Assembly: GCF_029382225.1 (NCBI RefSeq)
Contig: NZ_JARLTC010000011.1
Coordinates: forward strand, 62,001-126,000
Reading direction: 5' to 3'
DNA length: 64,000 nt
Source: Spongiactinospora sp. TRM90649
Lineage (GTDB): Bacteria > Actinomycetota > Actinomycetes > Streptosporangiales > Streptosporangiaceae
Positions 53,555-61,979 of this stretch are shown piece after piece (position 1 is the stretch's first letter; each line of letters begins with the position of its first letter). The position numbers were made by a program, and so were the translations under genes. The notes under the pieces are model-generated. The model was not told where the DNA came from. It saw only the letters and a list, made by a program, of their open reading frames with translations, and made no database searches.

Positions 53555-55447
53555 TCAGACGGTGCGCCACCGGGTGGGAGTGGTGGCTCCCGCCGTGATC
53601 AGGCGGCCCGCGTGCGCGGTGAACGCGATGCCCGCCATGCCGGGCGCGCCGGGGCCGGTGCCGGCCAGCGGCCGCCACTCCTCGTCCGCGGCCGACGGCA
53701 GGCGCGTGCGGATCGCACCGGTCGCGTCCATGGCGTACAGGCGGCCGACCATGCCGCTGAGCGCGACCGCCCCGGCGGACGAGCCGATCTCCGCCCAGGC
53801 GCCCGCGCGCGCGTCGGCGTACGCCAGGCGGTGCAGGCGGCCCGCCGTGGTCGCCGCGTAGAAGGCCCCGTCGCTCGCGGCCAGTGCGACCGTCCCGGCG
53901 GGCGCGCGGCAGACGTCGGTCCACCCGGTGGACGCGGCGGGCAGCGGCCGGTGGCGCAGCACCCCGCTCGGGGTCACGCCGTACAGGCCGAGGCCCACGT
54001 CGCCGCCCGCCTCGCGGGGGACGTCCAGGCAGCGCACCCCGCCCGCGTCGGCGACCGGCCGCCACGGCAGGTTCTGCCCGCACAGCTCACGGACGTGCAG
54101 CACGCCGCCCGCGCCGACGCCGTACAGCGACCGGCCGTAGCCCGCCAGCGCGACCATGTCGGCCTCCGGGCCGATGACCTCCCACGCCGCGGGGGCGCGG
54201 GGCGCGGACAGGCGGTCGATCACGTTGCGGGTGATCCGGTCGACCACCGGGTCGGTGAGGCCATTGCCCCAGTTCACCGTGGCCGCGGTGAAGACCGTGC
54301 CGGAGCCGCTGGTGAACACGCCAAGGGTGGCCGCGCCGCCCTGGCCGTACGCGCTCCAGTGCCGCAGGTCCGCCGTGGCCAGCACCACGAACGAGGACGG
54401 CGTGCCGTCCCTGGACGTCACCCGGGGCACGCCCATGACCTCCACGTACTCGGCGGCGTCGGTCTCGTAGCCGAGCGTGCCCTGCCCGAACTTGTCGCCG
54501 TCGGTGAGCCCGGTGCCCTCGAACACCCAGTGCCCGGCGAACCTGACCGTGTACGACTCCTGCAGGATCAGCGGCATGCCCGGACCCCAGGCGCCCGCGC
54601 CCTGGCGGAAGCTGACCCCGGTGAGCGTGTTCTCCGGCCGGTCGACCGGCGCGGCGGACCACTCGGTGGTCACCAGCCGGGGATCGGGGCTGGGGTCGGT
54701 CGCCGGGTCGCGGTAGCACACCATCGTGCGCAGGTCGTCCTCCAGCCGGATCTGCCACCAGGCGGTGTTCCCCGAGAAGAACGCGATGTTCCCGCCGCGC
54801 CGGACGAACTCCTCCGCCGCGTCGCGCATCCCGGCCGACCAGTACTCGTCGTGGCCGCTGACGACCAGCAGCCGGTAGCCGGACAGCAGGTCGAGACCGT
54901 CGTGCAGGTCCAGGTTGGAGCAGTAGTCCACGTCGTACCCGGACGGGCCGAGCCAGCGCATCATGCCCTCCTCCCACCGCTCGGGCGGTGGTCCGCCGCC
55001 CGGCCGGTCGAAGGACACGTGCGAGGCGCGCGTGGGCTCCTCGCTGTAGTAGATGCTCTGGCCGGGCTCGCCCGCCCGGTTGTAGGCCTGCCACGTGGTG
55101 AACGGCACCGACAGCAGCACCGGCGAGCGGGGGCTCGGCGCGCGCACCACGAAGTGGACCTCGTTGTCCGGGGAGACGTCCGCCCCGGGCAGCCGCTGCT
55201 CGCGCGGCCACGGCAGGTCGATCTCCTCCTCGTCCGGGGCGAGGAACCGCGCCCGGTAGAGCGAGCTGGCCCAGTCCCCGGGGATCGCGAGGTCCCACTC
55301 TGGGCCCTCGACCAGCGCCGACAGCAGCCGCCGGTCGGTGGTCGCGTCCGCGACGCTCACCCGGACCGGGCCCGGCGCGGATACGTGGAAACGCAGAATC
55401 CCGCCGGCGGCGCAGGAAGTGGCCCCGGCGTACGCTGTCACCGTCAT
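53555..55447 (-). CDS. Dimethylformamidase-like enzyme with propeller-like C-terminus
   Basis: A 630-residue protein. Residues 1-~430 match the large-subunit fold of N,N-dimethylformamidase. The SGHDEYW motif (H199, E201) corresponds to the family's HxE active-site segment, and Y122 (WQAYNRAG) is a candidate iron-ligand tyrosine; the Paracoccus enzyme uses a two-Tyr, one-carboxylate iron centre. Residues ~430-630 contain four or five repeats with WxxIG ... LYG/LYA patterns like a tectonin or beta-propeller. ATG 55447 overlaps the preceding stop. Last gene of the NRPS operon: a C-N bond hydrolase or a tailoring/release enzyme is plausible. The frame upstream is open but antisense. Confidence 0.78.
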   Translation of the reverse strand: MTVTAYAGATSCAAGGILRFHVSAPGPVRVSVADATTDRRLLSALVEGPEWDLAIPGDWASSLYRARFLAPDEEEIDLPWPREQRLPGADVSPDNEVHFVVRAPSPRSPVLLSVPFTTWQAYNRAGEPGQSIYYSEEPTRASHVSFDRPGGGPPPERWEEGMMRWLGPSGYDVDYCSNLDLHDGLDLLSGYRLLVVSGHDEYWSAGMRDAAEEFVRRGGNIAFFSGNTAWWQIRLEDDLRTMVCYRDPATDPSPDPRLVTTEWSAAPVDRPENTLTGVSFRQGAGAWGPGMPLILQESYTVRFAGHWVFEGTGLTDGDKFGQGTLGYETDAAEYVEVMGVPRVTSRDGTPSSFVVLATADLRHWSAYGQGGAATLGVFTSGSGTVFTAATVNWGNGLTDPVVDRITRNVIDRLSAPRAPAAWEVIGPEADMVALAGYGRSLYGVGAGGVLHVRELCGQNLPWRPVADAGGVRCLDVPREAGGDVGLGLYGVTPSGVLRHRPLPAASTGWTDVCRAPAGTVALAASDGAFYAATTAGRLHRLAYADARAGAWAEIGSSAGAVALSGMVGRLYAMDATGAIRTRLPSAADEEWRPLAGTGPGAPGMAGIAFTAHAGRLITAGATTPTRWRTV

Positions 55448-56751
55448 CCGGCGTGAACCCCCTGGACCGCGGCGCGCATGGCCGCCTCCACGAGCAGGTC
55501 CTCGAACCCGCGCAGCCACGACTCCATCTCCGCCCTGGGCAGATAGCGGGTGTCGGCGGTCACCGAGACGCCCAGCCCGGCGGGGCCGCCGGTGATGTGC
55601 ACGCAGAACCGGCAGTTCAGCCGGTCCTGGGAGAGCGGCCAGGTGATCGCGGACGCGCCGAGCGCGTCGTTGATCTCCCCGGGCTCCCACGCACGCGGCG
55701 GGGGCTCGGCGAAGCGCATGTCGTTGAAACAGCAGTACGGGTGCACCCGCACGCCCTTGGCCGCGCTGGCCCGCGCGGTCGCCGCGGCCCGGCCCGCCGG
55801 GTCGTGGTAGGCGTGCCGGTAGGCGCGCAGCGCGGCGGGCTTGGCCGCGCGCAGCAGGTCGTCGAACCGCTCGGCGGTGACGTCGCAGGCGAACAGCCCC
55901 TCCTGGGACAGCGTGGTCACCGTGGTCCTGGTGTCGGCGCGGAAGCGGTTGCCGACGATCGGCAGCATCGCGCACCTGGAGCGGCCCGTGGCCCGGCCCA
56001 CCATCGCGGCGCTCGCCGCGAGCAGCACCGTCGAGGTGGTCGCGCCGTGCCGTACGGCCAGCCGCTGCGCCGCCATGGCCGCGGCCCGGGACGTGAGCAG
56101 CGCCCGCCAGATCGGCGGGTCCGCCGCCTCGGCGACCCGGCCGGGGAACATCGACGCCGGGGCGTCGGTCAGCTCCCGCTCCCAGTACTCGTCGGCGGCG
56201 CGGGCCAGCCGTAGTCCCTCCGGCGAGGACTGCCAGCGCGCCAGGTCGCCCGGCTGCGTCGGCGGCGGGCCGGGCACCGCGCCGCGCATCAGCAGCAGCC
56301 GCAGGTCGCGCAGCACGATCTCGGCGCCCAGGCCGTCGCAGGCCAGGTGGCAGAAGACCAGCACCACGTGCCCGACCGTGCCGTCGCAGACGACGGCGCC
56401 CGCGCGCAGCGGGGGCTCGGCGGCGTAGTCGAAGGCCGCCGACTCCAGCCGCGCCCGCAACTCCTCGGCGACGGCCTGCTCCTCGCCCGGCTCGGCGCGC
56501 ACGACGCCGAGCGCCGGTTCGCCGCCCTCGCCCACGACCTGGACGGGGCCCGGGCCGATCGTGCTGCGCAGCGCCTCGTGCCGGGCCACCAGCAGGGTGA
56601 GGGCCCGGCGCACGTCCTCGACGCCCAGCGGGCGGATCGAGCGCGGCACGGTCAGGATCCGGCCGAAGTTGAAGTACCGGTCGTCCGGGGCGGTCTCCTG
56701 GATCGCGTCCCAGATGGCCCGCTGCCCCCAGGTGAGGGGCGCGGCCGTCAC
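55444..56751 (-). CDS. Stand-alone NRPS condensation-domain protein
   Basis: A 435-residue free condensation domain. The core motif HHxxxDG reads C134-H-L-A-C-D-G140: the first His is Cys but the second, catalytic His (H135) and the structural Asp remain. No carrier or adenylation domain is attached. It is coupled to the free carrier protein gene (GTGA overlap) and to the next gene (ATGA), so it likely acts on that carrier or on the PCP of the C-A-PCP protein, for chain release or ester/amide formation. Confidence 0.85.
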   Translation of the reverse strand: MTAAPLTWGQRAIWDAIQETAPDDRYFNFGRILTVPRSIRPLGVEDVRRALTLLVARHEALRSTIGPGPVQVVGEGGEPALGVVRAEPGEEQAVAEELRARLESAAFDYAAEPPLRAGAVVCDGTVGHVVLVFCHLACDGLGAEIVLRDLRLLLMRGAVPGPPPTQPGDLARWQSSPEGLRLARAADEYWERELTDAPASMFPGRVAEAADPPIWRALLTSRAAAMAAQRLAVRHGATTSTVLLAASAAMVGRATGRSRCAMLPIVGNRFRADTRTTVTTLSQEGLFACDVTAERFDDLLRAAKPAALRAYRHAYHDPAGRAAATARASAAKGVRVHPYCCFNDMRFAEPPPRAWEPGEINDALGASAITWPLSQDRLNCRFCVHITGGPAGLGVSVTADTRYLPRAEMESWLRGFEDLLVEAAMRAAVQGVHAG

Positions 56752-57077
56752 GACGTCCGCCCGTTCACGTAGTCGGTCAGCAGGCCGAGGTCGTCCAGGG
56801 TGGCCAGGGACTCGTCGGAGAAGTCCACGTCCACGCCGAACTCGCGCTCGATCGCGTCGATCAGCCGCATCTGCGCCAGCGAGGTGACGCCGAGCGCGGA
56901 CAGCGGCACTCGCGCCGTCAGCGCCTCGTCCGCCGTGACCTCGCCGTCGGTGGCCGTGGCCACCAGTTCGGCCAGCCGCTCCCGGACGCGCTCGCTGTCG
57001 CTTCCCGAGGTGGTCTCCGTGGTGGTTCGCCCGTCGGCAGGGTGCTCCCGCACCGGCCGACCCCCCACTGTGTTCAC
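56748..57077 (-). CDS. Free-standing acyl/peptidyl carrier protein
   Basis: A 109-residue carrier protein. The phosphopantetheine site is S66 in LGVTSLAQMRLI; helix 1 and the acidic DAIEREFGVDVDFSDESL region are typical. A disordered Thr/Ser-rich N-terminal extension of ~27 residues precedes it. GTG 57077 begins one nt after the MbtH stop. It may carry the acyl unit supplied by the AMP ligase or the dehydrogenase of this locus. Confidence 0.88.
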   Translation of the reverse strand: MNTVGGRPVREHPADGRTTTETTSGSDSERVRERLAELVATATDGEVTADEALTARVPLSALGVTSLAQMRLIDAIEREFGVDVDFSDESLATLDDLGLLTDYVNGRTS

Positions 57078-57078
57078 G

Positions 57079-57246
57079 TCATGGCTCCCTGCGCGGTCGC
57101 ATGTCGGTCCAGGTCCGCTCGATGTGGTCCAGGCACTCCTGCCTGCTTCCCGCCACTCCCGCCGGGTTCCAGCCCATGGGCGGCTCCCGGTCGGCGGGCC
57201 AGATCGAGTACTGCTCCGCGTCGTTGACCACTACCAGATAGGACAA
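57079..57246 (-). CDS. MbtH-like protein, short form
   Basis: A 55-residue MbtH-family chaperone/activator of adenylation domains. The three conserved tryptophans are W16 (SIWPADREPPMGW), W26 and W46 (RTWTDMRP), with the helix SRQECLDHIERTW. MbtH proteins usually have 60-75 residues with a MxNPFDD opening; here the protein starts directly at the first strand (YLVVVNDAEQYSIWP) from TTG 57246, one nt after the NRPS stop. No in-frame upstream start exists (frame reads ASRGSRTE), so the N-terminus is genuinely short. It surely serves the adjacent adenylation domain. Confidence 0.88.
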   Translation of the reverse strand: MSYLVVVNDAEQYSIWPADREPPMGWNPAGVAGSRQECLDHIERTWTDMRPRREP

Positions 57247-57247
57247 T

Positions 57248-60200
57248 TCAGTCCTGCTCCCTCGCGAGGCGCGCGGCCTCCTCGTCGGACAGTAGGTCTA
57301 TCTCCGCGGCCAGCAGCTCCTCCACGGCCTGCGCCAGGTCCGCGACGGCGCCGCTCGCGAAGATCGTGCGGATCGGCACGTCCACCTCGGTGAGCGCGCG
57401 GATCCTGGCGATCACCCGGGTGGCCAGCAGTGAGTGGCCGCCGAGTGCGAAGAAGTCGTCGTGCGCGCCCACCTTCTCCAGGGACAGCACCTCGGCGTAC
57501 ACGTCGGCGACGAGCTCCTCGGCGTCGCTGCGCGGCGGGGTGTAGACGACCTCCTCGCGCACCGTCCGGGCGTCGCCGGGCAGCGCGGCGCGGTCCACCT
57601 TGCCGTTCGGGGTCAGCGGCAGCGCGTCCAGCTCGGCGAACGCCGCCGGCACCATGTACGGCGGCAGCGCCGCGGCGGCGTGCGCGCGCAGTTCGGTGAT
57701 CGGCGCGGAGCCGACCACGAACGCGACGAGGGTTTCGTCCCGCACGGTCACGACCGCCTGCTCGACGCCCGGGTGGCTCTCCAGCACCGCCTCGATCTCG
57801 CCCGGCTCGATTCGGTGCCCGCGCAGCTTGACCTGGTGGTCGGTACGGCCGAGGCATTCCAGCACGCCGTCGGCGCGCCGCCGGGCCAGGTCGCCGGTGC
57901 GGTAGAGGCGAGTCCCCGGAGGCCCGTAGGGGTCGGGCACGAAACGCTCGGCGGTGAGCGCCGGGCGGCGCAGGTAGCCGTCGGCCAGCCCCGCGCCGCC
58001 GATCAGCAGCTCGCCGGGGACCCCGATGGGGGTCAGGTGGCCGTGCCGGTCCACGACGTGCAGGGTGGTGTTGGCGATCGGGCCGCCGATGGCGACCTCG
58101 CCGGGCGGGTCGGGCACCTCCCAGGCGGTGGACCAGATGGTGGTCTCGGTCGGGCCGTACACGTTGAACAGCCGCCGCGCCCTCGGCCGCAGCTCGGCGG
58201 CCAGCGCGGGAGGCAGCGGCTCGCCGCCGGTCAGGGCGGTGTCCACGCGGACGCCCGGCATCATGCGCCAGCCGGAGGGGGTCGCCTGCACGTGGGTGAC
58301 CCCGTGCCGGGCGACCAGCGCGGCCACGGCCTCGCCGTCGCGGGCGTCGGCGCTCTCCGCCAGCACGACCCGGCCGCCGGTGATCAGCGGCAGGTACAGT
58401 TCGAGCGCGGAGATGTCGAAGGACAGCGAGGTCAGCGCCAGCCAGGTGTCATCGGCCGTGGCGCCGAGCAGCGAGCGCATCGCGAACAGGAAGTTGGTCA
58501 GCGCGCGGTGCGGCACCACGACGCCCTTGGGCCTGCCGGTGGACCCGGAGGTGTAGAGCACGTAGGCGGGTTCGCCGGGCCGCGCCGACGCGAGCGGGCC
58601 CGCCGGGTCGGGCACCGCGAGGCGGCGCACGTCTTCGTCGGTGAGGACCCGGGCGACCCGGGCGTCGGCGAGCACGTAGTCCACGCGGGCCGCCGGGTAG
58701 TCCGGATCGACGGGCAGGTAGGCCGCGCCGCTCATCGCGACGCCCAGCAGGGCGAGCGGCATCTCGGGGCCGCGCCCGGTGGCGACGGCGACCAGGTCGC
58801 CTCGGCCGATGCCCTCGGCGGCCAGCCGTACGGCGAGCCCCGCGGCCCGCCGCGTGAGCTCCGCGTAGGTCAGAGTGGTCTCGCCGTGGACCACCGCGAC
58901 CGCGTCGGGGGTCTCCGCCGCGCGCTCCAGCACCAGGTCCGCGAGGGTGACCTCCGGCAGGTCGGCCGCCGAGTCGTTCCACGGGCCGAGCAGCAGCTCC
59001 CGCTCGTCGGCGGTGAGCAGCGGGAGGGCCGACACCGGGCGGTCGGGGCCGGCGGTGACGCCTTCCAGCAGCACCAGGTAGCGCGCGGTCATCCGGCGCA
59101 CGGTGTCCTGGTCGAACAGGTCCGTGCCGTAGATGGCGCGGCCGTCCACGCCACCGTCGGCGCGCGGATAGAGGTCCAGCGACAGGTCGAACCTGGCGGG
59201 GTGCCATCCGTGCGGGACCGGCTCTGCGGCCAGGCCGGGCAGCGGCTCGTCCTCGTCGCCGTGGGTGTGGAAGGCGAACATGGTCTGGAACAGCGGCGTC
59301 CTGCTCAGGTCGCGGTCCAGGCCGAGCGCGCCGACCAGCCGTTCGAACGGCACCTCGCGGTGTGACAGCGCCGCCAGGACGCCTCTCCGTGTCCTGGCGA
59401 GCAGTTCCGCGAAGTCCGGATCGCCGGACAGGTCGGCGCGCAGCGCGAGGGTGGTGGAGAACATCCCGATGAGGTCCTCCACCTCCGGTCCTCCGCGTCC
59501 GGCCGCCGGGGTGCCGACGCAGAAGTCGTCCTGCCCGCTGTGGCGGGCCAGCAGCACCTGGTAGGCGGCGAGGAGCACCATGTACGGGGTGCACCGCGCA
59601 CGCCTGGCCAGCCCGTTGACGGCCGCCGCGAGCGCGGGCGGGATCTCGAAGGAGACCTCGCCGCCCGAGGCCGACCTGACCGGCGGGCGCGGCCGGTCGG
59701 CGGCCAGGTCGAGCGGGGGAACGCCGGTGAGCCGCTCGGCCCACCAGGAGACGTCCGGCTCCTCCGCGCGCTCGGCGCGGACGTGGTCGGCGTAGCGCAG
59801 CGCCGGCTCCGGCAGCGTCCGGCCGTCGTAGAACGCGGCCACCTCGCGGCGCAGCACGTTGATCGACCAGCCGTCGGCGTTGATGTGGTGCAGCACCACG
59901 CAGAGCACGTGGTCGTCGTCGGCGAGGCGGATCAGGGTGATCCGCAGCGGCGGCCGGGCGGCCAGGTCGAACGCGGTGTTGGTGCGCTCGGCGACGACGG
60001 CCAGGGCGGCCGGCAGGTCGCCGGCGTCGATCCGCTCGATCGGCACGGGTCCCGGGGGTTCGACCACCGCCTGCGGGTGTCCGTCCGCCGACTCCGGATA
60101 GCGGGTGCGCAGCGGCTCGTGCCGGGCGGCCACCTCGGTGAAGGCGGCCTGGAGGCGTCCGGTGTCGAGGGCTCCGCGCACCCGGTAGGCGTAGTGCGTG

Positions 60201-60280
60201 GTGTAGGACGGATCCTCCGGATCAAGGCGCTGCAGGAACCACAGTCTTTCCTGGCCGAACGACAGCGGGCCGTTAGTCAC
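57248..60280 (-). CDS. NRPS module C-A-PCP, glycine-like specificity
   Basis: A 1010-residue single module. Condensation domain ~5-430 with HHINADG at 131-137; adenylation domain ~445-850 with YTSGSTGRPKG, YGPTETTIW and TGDLARRRADG; carrier domain ~915-985 with LGGHSL. No thioesterase or epimerase. Reading the ten GrsA-aligned pocket residues by eye gives D-I-L-Q-L-G-V-I-W-K, one residue from the known glycine code DILQLGLIWK. GTG 60280 is used. It heads a five-gene operon (MbtH, carrier, C domain, dimethylformamidase-like) and starts ~30 nt from a perfect palindrome. Confidence 0.93.
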   Translation of the reverse strand: MTNGPLSFGQERLWFLQRLDPEDPSYTTHYAYRVRGALDTGRLQAAFTEVAARHEPLRTRYPESADGHPQAVVEPPGPVPIERIDAGDLPAALAVVAERTNTAFDLAARPPLRITLIRLADDDHVLCVVLHHINADGWSINVLRREVAAFYDGRTLPEPALRYADHVRAERAEEPDVSWWAERLTGVPPLDLAADRPRPPVRSASGGEVSFEIPPALAAAVNGLARRARCTPYMVLLAAYQVLLARHSGQDDFCVGTPAAGRGGPEVEDLIGMFSTTLALRADLSGDPDFAELLARTRRGVLAALSHREVPFERLVGALGLDRDLSRTPLFQTMFAFHTHGDEDEPLPGLAAEPVPHGWHPARFDLSLDLYPRADGGVDGRAIYGTDLFDQDTVRRMTARYLVLLEGVTAGPDRPVSALPLLTADERELLLGPWNDSAADLPEVTLADLVLERAAETPDAVAVVHGETTLTYAELTRRAAGLAVRLAAEGIGRGDLVAVATGRGPEMPLALLGVAMSGAAYLPVDPDYPAARVDYVLADARVARVLTDEDVRRLAVPDPAGPLASARPGEPAYVLYTSGSTGRPKGVVVPHRALTNFLFAMRSLLGATADDTWLALTSLSFDISALELYLPLITGGRVVLAESADARDGEAVAALVARHGVTHVQATPSGWRMMPGVRVDTALTGGEPLPPALAAELRPRARRLFNVYGPTETTIWSTAWEVPDPPGEVAIGGPIANTTLHVVDRHGHLTPIGVPGELLIGGAGLADGYLRRPALTAERFVPDPYGPPGTRLYRTGDLARRRADGVLECLGRTDHQVKLRGHRIEPGEIEAVLESHPGVEQAVVTVRDETLVAFVVGSAPITELRAHAAAALPPYMVPAAFAELDALPLTPNGKVDRAALPGDARTVREEVVYTPPRSDAEELVADVYAEVLSLEKVGAHDDFFALGGHSLLATRVIARIRALTEVDVPIRTIFASGAVADLAQAVEELLAAEIDLLSDEEAARLAREQD

Positions 60281-60310
60281 GTGCCGTCTCCCACGCTGTT
60301 TCGGAAGGGT

Positions 60311-60324
60311 TCTTTCCGGAAAGA
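60311..60324. promoter_or_regulatory. Palindromic operator 1 of the NRPS divergent promoter
   Basis: TCTTTCCGGAAAGA, a perfect 14-bp palindrome 30 nt upstream of the NRPS start. The adjoining TTGTTAACT is shared in outline with the second site. Confidence 0.65.
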
Positions 60325-60453
60325 TTGTTAACTGTTTCCGGGGTGGGGACAGTGTTCCACGGGCCTCGCCGGTGTCGCAAGCCCCGTCTCACGAGGGGTT
60401 GCGGCTCATTGGAGGGCATGTTTAACTGTCGGCCGTCGACAAAACGAAAAGGT

Positions 60454-60469
60454 TTCTTTCCAGAAAGAA
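60454..60469. promoter_or_regulatory. Palindromic operator 2 of the NRPS divergent promoter
   Basis: TTCTTTCCAGAAAGAA, a 16-bp palindrome with one central mismatch, same core as site 1 and 144 bp from it centre to centre. It precedes TACTAT, a possible -10 for the rightward transcript; a TTGACA at 60508-60513 has no matching -10. Confidence 0.65.
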
Positions 60470-60542
60470 TCCTTACTATTCCGTGCTGTGACACAGTCAA
60501 GACGGTGTTGACAGATGGCTACGTGACGCCCGGGGGCTCTCC

Positions 60543-61979
60543 ATGAGCGCGATCTCGAACCTCACCATTCCGGCCCTCCTGCACGCCCGCGCGAGCGCCG
60601 ACCCCGACCGGGAAGCCCTGATCGTCCACGGCGGCGGCAGCGGCGCGTTCGGGGCGACCTCCGGCGCGCTGACCTTCGCCGAGTGGGCCAGGGGCGCCGC
60701 CGAGGTGGCCAGGGGGCTCGCCGGTCGCGGCGTGCGGCGCGGCGACCGCGTCGGGCTCGTCTTCGGCAATGGCGACTGGATCGACTACGCCGTCGCCTTC
60801 TGCGGGGTCACCGCGGCGGGGGCCGTGGCCGTCCCGCTGTCGGACCGCCTCGCCGACGGCGAGATCCGCACCGCACTGTCGCACGCCGGCGCCACCACCG
60901 TGCTGCGCGCGGGCGACCTCCCCCTTCCCGGCGGCCCGGAACCCGAGCCGCCCGCACCGGGGGACATCGCGCAGATCCTCCTGACGTCCGGAACCACCGG
61001 CCGGGCCAAAGGGGTCGCCGCGACCCACGCCAACCTCACCTACGGGCACGGTGGCCGCAGGCGGTCCTTCGCCCACTCGACCCACCTCGCACACGCGTTC
61101 CCGATCGGAACCAACGCCGGGCAGACCATGCTGGTCACCGCCCTGGACGCGCACCCCGTCACGGTCACGCTGCCCCGCTTCACCCCCGGCAGGTTCGCGG
61201 CGATGATCGAGAACTACCACGCGGGCACCGTCTTCCTGGTGCCCGCGATGGCCGTGGAACTGCTGGCGGCAGAGGTCGCCGACCGGCACGACCTGTCGTG
61301 CGTGCGGCTGCTCGGCTCGGCCGCCGCGCCCTTACCCGGGCCGGTCGCGGCGCGCCTGTGCACCGCCTTCCCGCGCGCGGCGATCGTCAACTACTACACC
61401 TCGACCGAGTCGTACCCGGCCCAGACGATCATGATGTACGACCCCGACCGGCCCGGCAGCGTCGGGCAGGCCGTCGGCGGCGGCACCGTCAGGATCGGCA
61501 CCGCCGAGGGCGAGCCGCTGCCCCCAGGCACGGTCGGCGAGGTCTGGCTGCGCTCGCCCGCCGCGCCGCGCTCCTACTGGCGCGACGAGCGGGCCAGCGG
61601 CGCGGTGTTCCGCGACGGCTGGGTGCGCATGGGCGACCTCGGCCGCATCGACGACGAAGGCTATCTCTACCTCGTTGACCGCGAGAGCGACGTGATCAAG
61701 TCCGGCGCCTTCAAGGTCTCCACGCTGCACGTGGAGGAGACGGCCCACGAATGCCCCGGCGTGCGCGAGGCCGCCGCGTTCGGGGTGCCGCACCCGACTC
61801 TCGGCATGTCGGTCGCACTGGCGCTCGTCGGTTCCGTCACCCCACAGGAGATGCGGCTCTTCCTCGCCGACCGGCTCGCCCCCCACGAACGACCTGCGCG
61901 GGTCCTCCTGATGGAGGCCCTGCCGCGCAACCACGCAGGCAAGATCGACAAGCGCCTGCTTCGAGAGGGAGCACGATGA
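60543..61979 (+). CDS. Stand-alone AMP-dependent acyl/aryl acid ligase
   Basis: A 478-residue ANL-superfamily ligase. Motifs LLTSGTTGRAKG (residues ~146-157), YYTSTE, the GDLGR core and the terminal GKIDKR Lys motif are present. The amino-acid-anchoring Asp of NRPS adenylation domains is not seen in the corresponding region, so a carboxylic acid rather than an amino acid is the likely substrate. It ends in an ATGA overlap with the C-PCP gene, which it probably loads. ATG 60543. Confidence 0.88.
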   Translation: MSAISNLTIPALLHARASADPDREALIVHGGGSGAFGATSGALTFAEWARGAAEVARGLAGRGVRRGDRVGLVFGNGDWIDYAVAFCGVTAAGAVAVPLSDRLADGEIRTALSHAGATTVLRAGDLPLPGGPEPEPPAPGDIAQILLTSGTTGRAKGVAATHANLTYGHGGRRRSFAHSTHLAHAFPIGTNAGQTMLVTALDAHPVTVTLPRFTPGRFAAMIENYHAGTVFLVPAMAVELLAAEVADRHDLSCVRLLGSAAAPLPGPVAARLCTAFPRAAIVNYYTSTESYPAQTIMMYDPDRPGSVGQAVGGGTVRIGTAEGEPLPPGTVGEVWLRSPAAPRSYWRDERASGAVFRDGWVRMGDLGRIDDEGYLYLVDRESDVIKSGAFKVSTLHVEETAHECPGVREAAAFGVPHPTLGMSVALALVGSVTPQEMRLFLADRLAPHERPARVLLMEALPRNHAGKIDKRLLREGAR

